The notes under the pieces: model-generated
What the model saw: the letters and a program-made list of their open reading frames with translations, nothing else
Databases searched by the model: none
What the model was told of the DNA's origin: nothing
Source: Prevotellaceae bacterium
GTDB lineage: Bacteria; Bacteroidota; Bacteroidia; Bacteroidales; UBA932
Assembly (NCBI GenBank): GCA_031259805.1
Contig: JAIRKX010000210.1
Coordinates: 1-9,920 of the forward strand
DNA length: 9,920 bases
Direction of reading: 5' to 3'
Position numbers and translations under genes: made by a program
Shown here: piece after piece, positions 1 to 6,052 of the stretch
Layout of the letters: every line of letters starts with the position of its first letter
How positions within the stretch are numbered: the first letter of the stretch is position 1

Positions 1-19
1 CCTTTTCGGAAACGGGCTG

Positions 20-50
20 CAAAGGTACAATCTTTTTTTATTCTGACAAA
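20..50 (-). promoter_or_regulatory. Bacteroidota-type promoter for a gene left of the window
   Basis: Read on the minus strand, this is TTTG (50-47), exactly 19 bases, then TACCTTTG (27-20). It matches the Bacteroidota primary sigma consensus (-33 TTTG, -7 TAnnTTTG) with ideal spacing. Transcription would start about 5-8 bases further left and run out of the window, so the gene it serves is not visible. The match is by eye, but both boxes and the spacing are perfect. Confidence 0.7.
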
Positions 51-275
51 TCTTTTTTGCGTTTTTTTTGAAGTATATAGAATAATTGACTGATTAAGAC
101 GTGAAAAATTTTATGACAAGATGGAAAAGTGAAAAAAAAATGAGAGGTTAGAGGACAGTGAAAATAACGGCTAATTCCTGATGCGAAAAGTATAAAAAGT
201 ACCTTTCAGACAAAAAACCTCAAAAAAATACACCATCTCAGGTCCCTTACCAATCAAGAAAACCCCAAAAACACA

Positions 276-302
276 GGCCAAAATATATATTTTTGCCTTT
301 TT
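276..302 (+). terminator. Terminator-like AT-rich hairpin with T-tract
   Basis: GGC (276-278) pairs with GCC (295-297) around the perfect palindrome AAAATATATATTTT (280-293), with one C/T mismatch, and five T follow (298-302). This has the shape of an intrinsic terminator in the plus direction. On the minus strand it lies just beyond the stop of the coding remnant at 321 but is followed only by TGTGTTTTT. The stem is mostly A-T, so function is uncertain. Confidence 0.3.
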
Positions 303-306
303 CTGT

Positions 307-337
307 TTTGATACTTAAATTTAATTATTTACCTTTG
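307..337 (+). promoter_or_regulatory. Promoter-like match, plus strand, no gene downstream
   Basis: TTTG (307-310), 19 bases, then TACCTTTG (330-337) is a perfect Bacteroidota promoter pattern reading right. No plus-strand gene follows for several kilobases, since the next three genes are on the minus strand. The match overlaps the last codons of the minus-strand coding remnant, so it could be chance. If active, it would produce a short non-coding transcript beginning near 343 with the competing hairpins at 342-371. Confidence 0.4.
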
Positions 338-509
338 TATTCCACTTCCGGTAAGTGGTATTATCGGAAGTAAACCTAAAGTTCTCTAAGAGTATCTTAT
401 AAATATTCTCAAAATCCCGTTCAAAATAATCGTGATAAGCGGCATTATCCTCATTTTGTTGTGGATTGCCGTTTTGTACCCCTCGTAATCGCCCTTTTTC
501 TTTTGGGGC
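321..509 (-). pseudogene. 3'-terminal coding remnant, 62 codons, unknown family
   Basis: The minus frame is open for 62 codons and ends at TAA (323-321), but contains no ATG, GTG or TTG start. Its composition looks like real protein: charged and aromatic, including the run YHDYFERDFENIYKILLENF and an end rich in Asn, Thr and Lys. I do not recognise the family. The open stretch ends at a stop (512-510) inside the inverted repeat that begins at 507, which suggests the 5' part of a gene was cut off at that point. To the right of the paired repeat, all three minus frames close within 12 bases, so the missing part does not resume. An open frame of this length in AT-rich DNA could still arise by chance. 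Confidence 0.4.
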
Positions 510-652
510 TTACTGGTCAAAAAATAGGATGAAAGCGTTACAATAAATTGATAATATTATTTTTGTAGTATTTACAAGATATGGACTATCACGAGCATAT
601 CGAAAAATTTTTATAGATGAATACTTTAAGAGCTCTTTTTGACCATTAAGCC
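507..652. mobile_element. MITE-like segment bounded by 17-bp inverted repeats
   Basis: GGCTTACTGGTCAAAAA (507-523) and TTTTTGACCATTAAGCC (636-652) are inverted repeats matching at 16 of 17 positions, 146 bp end to end. Inside, TATTTTTG (558-565) fits the -7 promoter box. An ATG at 580 opens an 11-codon frame (MDYHEHIEKFL then TAG), 73 bp from the left end, where a transposase start would be expected. This resembles an insertion sequence reduced by internal deletion to its ends, promoter and first codons. I saw no target-site duplication and cannot assign an IS family. Confidence 0.45.
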
Positions 653-711
653 TTAATTCATTTATGCACGGGAGGAATTTTTTCCATACGGGAGTAGACC
701 CGTCTTAAAAA

Positions 712-1341
712 TCATGAAAGGACGCCATTTTCATACCCGCAGGTCGGTACTGCGGGAGGATACAAAATCTCCCTACAGGCTTTTATAACTCTCAAATTAG
801 CCTCATCAATGTTAAACCAGTTCGCGTTCCAGCAGTGTCCTTTTTCCCAACCGAACAAGCGGCGTATATCCCGCGCTTCTTTTGTGATAGGCTTTCCCGG
901 TGCGAACAACGCCTTTAGTTCCTTGTAGCCGATAACGCCGCCACAGTTTTCGGGCGGGCAGGCGCCGCGACCGTTAATACAGTATGCATGATGTCCGGGG
1001 GTATCGAATACGCACTCGACCTTGAGGTTATGCATCCACTCGTCGCCAAAGTCATAAACATATTTAAATCGTTGTCCTTCGTTGGTAAAAATATCTCCCA
1101 ATGTTATTTTTCTCGAATCCACGACATCGACCGTCCGAAGATCTTCTTTCGAGGGCAGGGAAATGAAGGGGACGGAATGCCAGCCAGAGGATGAGAAAGC
1201 ATATAAATGCCGGTTTTCCCACCCGAACGCCGCCTGAATAATATAGTGAAAGGAATGAAAAGAAAAGGTATCCGGCGCTATTACCTGTCGCCATACCCGC
1301 GGCTGTCCGGTGCCTCTAAGGATAATTTTAAATTGCAACAT
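712..1341 (-). CDS. Plasmid pRiA4b ORF-3-like (IS1096 TnpR-type) family protein
   Basis: This is a 209-aa protein of the pRiA4b ORF-3 family, whose biochemical role is unknown; members are widespread on plasmids, near transposons and in chromosomes. Family signatures seen, numbered from the ATG at 1341: an opening strand LQFKIILRGTGQPRVWRQV (2-20), FHYIIQAAFGWENRHLYAF (31-49), the aromatic-acid motif YDFGDEW (96-102), and the cysteine motif NGRGACPPENCGG (123-135) followed by GYKEL. The frame stays open upstream to 1452, but that part lies antiparallel in sense to nothing and simply re-reads the 3' end of the LytTR gene in another frame. I therefore chose the ATG at 1341, where family homology begins; the ATG at 1359 is the alternative. 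With 1341 the start lies 7 bases past the LytTR stop, which suggests translational coupling. Nothing here resembles a transposase or resolvase catalytic site. Confidence 0.8.
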   Translation of the reverse strand: MLQFKIILRGTGQPRVWRQVIAPDTFSFHSFHYIIQAAFGWENRHLYAFSSSGWHSVPFISLPSKEDLRTVDVVDSRKITLGDIFTNEGQRFKYVYDFGDEWMHNLKVECVFDTPGHHAYCINGRGACPPENCGGVIGYKELKALFAPGKPITKEARDIRRLFGWEKGHCWNANWFNIDEANLRVIKACREILYPPAVPTCGYENGVLS

Positions 1342-1348
1342 AAGCGTA

Positions 1349-2197
1349 TTACTGTGCATTGGTACTAAACCAGCGACTGATTTTTTCGTCGTATTTCCGT
1401 GAAACGGGAATATCCGGCACAAGAGCAATGCCAAATTCCATATAGATGCCATCCTTTTGCCGACGAATCACTTTCACCGTTTCGAGGTTCACGATATACG
1501 AGCGGTGGCAACGGATTACCTGCGTATTCTCCAAATATTTCTCGATCGTCTTAAGCGAATTGCGCAACAACAATTTCGTCGGAGTATCTTTGTTTAGGTA
1601 CCAGATGTTTACATAATTGTCGGCCGCCTCAATATACAGCAGGTGCTCACGCGTAACCGACAGGCGCAAATCGCCTTTTTCGTCGTAAAAAGAAATCGTT
1701 TGCCGTGGCGTCGCTTCCACCCGATGCTCCTTGAGCCATTGCAGTTGCCGTTCCTTATCCTTGTAAGCAAAATACAAATGCAGCACCACGTACGGTAGCA
1801 GTACCACCAGCAACGTATTGACAAACGACTCCTGAAACACATTCAAGTAATCGCGTTCCGGATTCATATAAACCGTATAAAACGTATAGAACAACGCCAT
1901 AAAAAACAGTTCTATCAGTATCCACAGCACGTAATTGAACAGACGGACGTCATGCTTGCGCCCCCAATAATAAAGAATTATCCGACTGATTACGACCACC
2001 AGCATGCCGGTTAAAATAATGAAACTCGAAAAGACAAAATACATAAACGACCGGTCGGAAATACCCGGATACCAGTTCGGAGAATTGAACGGCTTATAAA
2101 GATTGGTAAAAATCAAAGCAATTAAAGCAGTAAAGAGAATCAGTCGGATACTGTTTCTTTTTTCATATATGTAAGCCGGTATGTTGGGTATAAACAT
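1349..2197 (-). CDS. Membrane-anchored LytTR-domain transcriptional regulator
   Basis: This 282-aa protein is predicted to sit in the inner membrane with a cytoplasmic DNA-binding domain. Four hydrophobic helices are visible at about residues 16-34, 50-76, 86-110 and 124-145. A charged linker (about 146-166) leads to a C-terminal LytTR domain (about 170-277). The domain shows its usual signatures: YIEAADNYVNIW (188-199), the basic patch RCHRSYIVNL (229-238), and IPVSRKY (263-269). There is no phospho-acceptor receiver domain, so a sensed signal would have to come through the membrane part; that is inference. The gene begins 35 bases after the secA stop with no terminator or promoter that I can see between them, so it is probably co-transcribed with secA. 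Its target genes cannot be read from the sequence. Confidence 0.88.
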   Translation of the reverse strand: MFIPNIPAYIYEKRNSIRLILFTALIALIFTNLYKPFNSPNWYPGISDRSFMYFVFSSFIILTGMLVVVISRIILYYWGRKHDVRLFNYVLWILIELFFMALFYTFYTVYMNPERDYLNVFQESFVNTLLVVLLPYVVLHLYFAYKDKERQLQWLKEHRVEATPRQTISFYDEKGDLRLSVTREHLLYIEAADNYVNIWYLNKDTPTKLLLRNSLKTIEKYLENTQVIRCHRSYIVNLETVKVIRRQKDGIYMEFGIALVPDIPVSRKYDEKISRWFSTNAQ

Positions 2198-2232
2198 ATT
2201 CTTTTTTTAAAAATTTTTTATGCATCACGCTT

Positions 2233-5200
2233 TTACATATTCGCCCCATGACAATTTTTATATTTCTTACCGCTTCCGCAGGGGCAGGGGTCGTTGCGTC
2301 CGACTTTCTTTTCAACATGTACGGGCATCTGGGTACGGGGTTCGCTGGTGGCCGATGTGGCTAATTCCGGCTTGCTTGCTTGCAGGTGCTTGTCGTTGCG
2401 ATGTTGTGGCTGGCGTGCTTCGTGGACATTCTGCGGATCGCGCATCGGAATATGCGCCCGCAGCAGAAAAGCCAATATATCGCGGTTGATTTTATTAATC
2501 ATCGTTTGGAACAGTTCGTAGCTTTCAAACTTGTATATCAGCAACGGGTCTTTCTGTTCGTATACGGCGTTTTGCACCGATTGTTTCAGTTCGTCCATTT
2601 CGCGCAGGTGCTCTTTCCAGTACTCGTCAATCATCACCAGCGTGATGGTTTTGCCTACCGTCCGCGCCAGTTCCTTGCCTTTGGTTTCGTAGGCTTTTTT
2701 AAGATTAGCCCCCAATTGGTACACTTTATGCCCGTCGCTCACCGGCACGGCAATATTGACGAATGTGCCTGACTGTGTTTCGTACACCTGTTTAATCACC
2801 GGCCATGCTTGTTGCGTCATTACGTCTACCTTGCGACGGTAGGTGTCGAGAACTTGCACCAGCAGCATTTCCGACAGTTTGCTTGCCGATTTGTCGTTAT
2901 ACGTTTCCTCGTCGAACATCGGCTGGATGCTGAGTTGGCGGATGGATTCCATCAAGAAGCCTTCGTAGTCGCTCGTTCCATGCAATTGCCGCACTAACGA
3001 TTCGCAGAAATCGCTCATCGTATTTTGAATATCGACGTCGATGCGTTCGCCGTCGAGGGCATGGCGACGGCGCGTATAGATGACCGACCGTTGCGAGTTC
3101 ATCACATCGTCGTATTCGAGCAGGCGTTTGCGGATGCCAAAGTTGTTTTCTTCCACCTTCCGCTGGGCACGTTCGATGGATTTGGACAGCATCGGATGCT
3201 CCAGCACCTCGCCGTCTTTCATGCCCATGCGGTCGATGATCGAGGCCATGCGTCCCGAGGCAAAGAGGCGCATCAGATCGTCTTCAAATGACACATAAAA
3301 TTTGGATGTCCCGGGGTCCCCCTGCCGTCCGGCGCGACCGCGTAACTGCCGGTCGACGCGGCGGCTGTCGTGCCGTTCCGTACCGATGATAGCCAGCCCG
3401 CCGGCATCTTTCACACCGGCGCCTAATTTAATGTCAGTACCGCGACCGGCCATGTTGGTAGCAATGGTTACGGCGCGCGCCTGTCCGGCTTCTGCTACAA
3501 TTTCGGCTTCGCGCGCATGTTGTTTTGCGTTCAATACGTTATGTTTGATGCCGCGCAGTTTCAACATGCGACTCAGTAATTCCGACACCTCGACCGATGT
3601 CGTGCCGACCAGCACGGGACGCCCCTGACCGGTCAGTTTCACAATTTCGTCGATGACGGCGTTGTATTTTTCGCGTTTGGTTTTATAAATCTGATCGTCG
3701 TAGTCCTTACGGATAATGGGACGGTTGGTCGGGATGACGACCACGTCGAGTTTATAAATCGTCCAAAACTCGCCGGCTTCCGTTTCGGCAGTCCCCGTCA
3801 TGCCGGCCAATTTGTGGTACATGCGGAAATAATTTTGCAGAGTAATTGTCGCAAAGGTTTGCGTAGCGGCTTCGACCTTCACGCGCTCCTTCGCTTCGAT
3901 GGCCTGATGCAACCCGTCGGAGTAGCGGCGGCCTTCGAGGATACGTCCGGTTTGTTCGTCGACGATTTTCACTTTATTGTCGAGCACCACATAATCCACG
4001 TCTTTTTCAAACATGGCATAGGCTTTGAGCAATTGATTGACGGTGTGCACACGCTCCGATTTCAGTGCATAGTCGGACAGCAGGGCGTCCTTCGTGGTTA
4101 ATTTTTCTTCGTCCGACAGTGGTCGTTTCTCAATCTCGGCAATCTCCATCCCGATGTCGGGCAGGACAAAGAACTTGTGGTCGCTCACATTGCCCGAGAT
4201 GATGTCAATCCCTTTATCGGTCAGTTCGACCGAATGTTGTTTTTCGTCGATAATAAAAAAGAGGTCGTCGGTTACGAGGTGCATTTGCTTGTTGTTGTCC
4301 TGCATGTAGAAATTCTCGGTTTTCAACAGCAATTGTTTATTGCCGGCTTCGCTCAGGTATTTAATGAGCGGCGTATATTTGGGCAGTCCTTTGTGGGCGC
4401 GGAGCAGGAGTTTGCCACCATCGTCGTTTTTACCTTCGGCAAGCAGTTTGCGGGCTTCGTTGAGCAATTGCGTAACTAAGTTGCGCTGCACTGTGTATAG
4501 TTTTTCGACAAACGGGCGAAATTCGTTAAACTGTTGGTCTTCGCCTTTGGGCGTAGGGCCGGAAATAATCAACGGCGTACGCGCATCATCAATCAACACG
4601 CTATCCACCTCGTCGACAATCGCGTAATGATGTTTGCGCTGCACCAATTCGTTGACGTCGATGGCCATATTGTCGCGCAGATAGTCGAACCCAAATTCGT
4701 TGTTCGTACCGAATGTAACATCAGAGCGGTAGGCCTTTTTCCGCGCGTCGGAATTAGGTTCATGCTTGTCGATACAATCGACCGAGAGTCCGTGAAATTC
4801 GTAGAGCGGCCCCATCCATTCGGAGTCGCGACGCGAGAGGTAGTCGTTGACCGTAACCACGTGCACACCTTTACCCGCCAACGCATTCAGGAATACAGGC
4901 AAAGTAGCGACCAGCGTTTTTCCTTCGCCGGTGGCCATTTCGGCAATTTTTCCCTGATGTAGCACCACGCCGCCGATCAACTGCACATCGTAATGCACCA
5001 TATCCCATACAATCATATTGCCACCAGCCAGCCATTTGTTTTTCCAGATAGCCTTGTTGTCTATGATCACGACGTTTTCCTTGCGTGCGGCCAGATTGCG
5101 GTCGAAGTCGGTAGCCGTTACCTCGATCAATTCGAATTCTTTGAACCGCCGCGCGGTCGATTTCATGATAGCAAAGGCTTCCGGCAGTATTTCCAACAAT

Positions 5201-5511
5201 ACTTTTTCGATTTCCTCGTCCACCGTTTTGGTGATTCTATCGATTTCGGTAGCCAGCGCTTCCTTGTCGGTAATGTCGATTTCGGGGTCTTCCAGTTGTT
5301 GCCGCAACTCGCCCATTCGTTGCTCGTTTGCTGCAATGCGTCCGCTGATGATGTCTTTCAACCGTTGCGATTCGGCGCGCAACTCGTCGTGGCTGAGGAT
5401 GTCAAACTGATCGAAGAAGGTGTTTATCTCGCCCACATAAGGGGTTAATACTTTCAAATCGCGGGCGGCCTTAGTGCCGAAAATAGATTTGAGGATAGAA
5501 GAAATGCCCAT
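2233..5511 (-). CDS. secA: Preprotein translocase ATPase SecA
   Basis: SecA is the cytoplasmic ATPase that drives unfolded preproteins through SecYEG. The 1092-aa product has the full set of motor motifs: Walker A MATGEGKT (192-199), DEVD box (300-303) followed by SVLIDDARTPLIISG, the second-lobe motif TNMAGRGTDI (685-694) and the arginine-finger region RGRAGRQGDPG (724-734). The helical scaffold and wing follow, around 780-1020. The C-terminus is a SEC-C zinc motif CPCGSGKKYKNCHG (Cys1076, Cys1078, Cys1087, His1088), which in other bacteria contacts SecB or ribosomes. It is about 200 aa longer than E. coli SecA (901 aa). Extra material lies near residues 55-105 and after the DEVD box (about 320-420), as is usual in Bacteroidota. 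The start at 5511 gives the standard N-terminus and fits the promoter 33 bases upstream. Several plus-strand open frames in this region are antisense shadows. Confidence 0.98.
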   Translation of the reverse strand: MGISSILKSIFGTKAARDLKVLTPYVGEINTFFDQFDILSHDELRAESQRLKDIISGRIAANEQRMGELRQQLEDPEIDITDKEALATEIDRITKTVDEEIEKVLLEILPEAFAIMKSTARRFKEFELIEVTATDFDRNLAARKENVVIIDNKAIWKNKWLAGGNMIVWDMVHYDVQLIGGVVLHQGKIAEMATGEGKTLVATLPVFLNALAGKGVHVVTVNDYLSRRDSEWMGPLYEFHGLSVDCIDKHEPNSDARKKAYRSDVTFGTNNEFGFDYLRDNMAIDVNELVQRKHHYAIVDEVDSVLIDDARTPLIISGPTPKGEDQQFNEFRPFVEKLYTVQRNLVTQLLNEARKLLAEGKNDDGGKLLLRAHKGLPKYTPLIKYLSEAGNKQLLLKTENFYMQDNNKQMHLVTDDLFFIIDEKQHSVELTDKGIDIISGNVSDHKFFVLPDIGMEIAEIEKRPLSDEEKLTTKDALLSDYALKSERVHTVNQLLKAYAMFEKDVDYVVLDNKVKIVDEQTGRILEGRRYSDGLHQAIEAKERVKVEAATQTFATITLQNYFRMYHKLAGMTGTAETEAGEFWTIYKLDVVVIPTNRPIIRKDYDDQIYKTKREKYNAVIDEIVKLTGQGRPVLVGTTSVEVSELLSRMLKLRGIKHNVLNAKQHAREAEIVAEAGQARAVTIATNMAGRGTDIKLGAGVKDAGGLAIIGTERHDSRRVDRQLRGRAGRQGDPGTSKFYVSFEDDLMRLFASGRMASIIDRMGMKDGEVLEHPMLSKSIERAQRKVEENNFGIRKRLLEYDDVMNSQRSVIYTRRRHALDGERIDVDIQNTMSDFCESLVRQLHGTSDYEGFLMESIRQLSIQPMFDEETYNDKSASKLSEMLLVQVLDTYRRKVDVMTQQAWPVIKQVYETQSGTFVNIAVPVSDGHKVYQLGANLKKAYETKGKELARTVGKTITLVMIDEYWKEHLREMDELKQSVQNAVYEQKDPLLIYKFESYELFQTMINKINRDILAFLLRAHIPMRDPQNVHEARQPQHRNDKHLQASKPELATSATSEPRTQMPVHVEKKVGRNDPCPCGSGKKYKNCHGANM

Positions 5512-5543
5512 ATATTAAAAATCTTTTGCATTGATGATGGTGG

Positions 5544-5574
5544 CAAAGGTACAAATTAATTATGAATTATCACA
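5544..5574 (-). promoter_or_regulatory. Probable secA promoter
   Basis: On the minus strand, TGTG (5574-5571), 19 bases, then TACCTTTG (5551-5544). The -7 box fits the Bacteroidota consensus TAnnTTTG perfectly, and the -33 box differs from TTTG at one base. Transcription would begin near 5537, leaving a leader of about 25 bases before the secA ATG at 5511. Confidence 0.65.
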
Positions 5575-5599
5575 CCGCGTCCATTAGACATTAGACGAA

Positions 5600-5714
5600 A
5601 CAGGCCTGTCTGTTTTCGAGACAAGTTGAAATGCCCCTTCCGGTGCAACTTCATTTCAAGAATAAACAGTACTACATTTATTCTTTTACAGGCCTGCACC
5701 CACACAGGCAGGCT
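5600..5714. repeat. Hairpin cluster with ACAGGCCTG direct repeats
   Basis: Four inverted repeats lie end to end between the two divergent promoters. GTCT (5608-5611) pairs with AGAC (5619-5622). TTGAAATG (5626-5633) pairs perfectly with CATTTCAA (5652-5659). AAGAATAAA (5658-5666) pairs perfectly with TTTATTCTT (5677-5685). GCCTGC (5692-5697) pairs with GCAGGC (5708-5713) and is followed by a T-rich run. The 9-mer ACAGGCCTG occurs at 5600-5608 and 5688-5696. The cluster belongs to neither predicted leader. It may be a small structured repeat, an RNA gene or a transcriptional insulator. Confidence 0.45.
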
Positions 5715-5723
5715 TTACATTTT

Positions 5724-5754
5724 TTTCATAATTCAAAAATATTTTCCATATTTG
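5724..5754 (+). promoter_or_regulatory. Weak candidate promoter of the DUF4492-cydAB operon
   Basis: TTTC (5724-5727), 19 bases, then CATATTTG (5747-5754). Each box departs from the Bacteroidota consensus (TTTG / TAnnTTTG) at one position, while the spacing is ideal. It ends 34 bases before the ATG at 5789. An imperfect promoter would suit an operon that needs an activator, as cyd operons often do, but I see no recognisable operator. Confidence 0.35.
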
Positions 5755-5788
5755 CTAAAGTTTACTTAAAGTATACGCATTTTTGATT

Positions 5789-6016
5789 ATGAAAAGAGCA
5801 TCTATACCGGTTCGTGTCTTTCGTTTTTATTGGGAAGGCTTCCGTAGTATGACCATAGGGAAAACCTTATGGCTTATCATACTCATAAAATTATTTATCA
5901 TGTTTTTTGTGTTGAAACTATTCTTTTTCCCCAGCTATTTGGCGAAATTCGACGATCCGGCGGAAAAACAGGATTATGTCTCCGAAGAACTCATTCGCCG
6001 TGCGACGACTCATTAA
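5789..6016 (+). CDS. DUF4492 small membrane protein, cydAB-associated
   Basis: This 75-aa protein belongs to the DUF4492 family, recognised from its N-terminal segment VRVFRFYWEGFRSMTIGKTLW and from its position before cydAB, where the family is found in Bacteroidota and Campylobacterota. An amphipathic basic N-terminus (1-25) is followed by one transmembrane helix (about 26-47, WLIILIKLFIMFFVLKLFFF) and a charged soluble tail (about 52-75). I chose the ATG at 5789; an in-frame TTG at 5783 is less likely. The stop lies 36 bases before the cydA ATG, so the gene is the first in the cyd operon. By analogy with CydX in proteobacteria it may be a small accessory subunit or assembly factor of the oxidase. 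That role is inferred from location and topology only, as there is no sequence resemblance to CydX. Confidence 0.85.
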   Translation: MKRASIPVRVFRFYWEGFRSMTIGKTLWLIILIKLFIMFFVLKLFFFPSYLAKFDDPAEKQDYVSEELIRRATTH

Positions 6017-6052
6017 TTAATTATATATTTAACCCTAAAAATTATACAAATT

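Noticed and set aside
1342..1452. Upstream extension of the pRiA4b-like protein to an ATG at 1452
   Set aside because: The extra 37 residues re-read the 3' end of the LytTR gene in another frame, and family homology begins at the Met encoded at 1341.
4534..5448. Plus-strand open frames of 142 and 151 codons opposite secA
   Set aside because: They mirror secA codons, have no recognisable domain, and lie entirely within a gene with complete family motifs.
5783..5788. TTG start for the DUF4492 gene
   Set aside because: An ATG two codons downstream gives a normal N-terminus, and nothing favours the rarer start.
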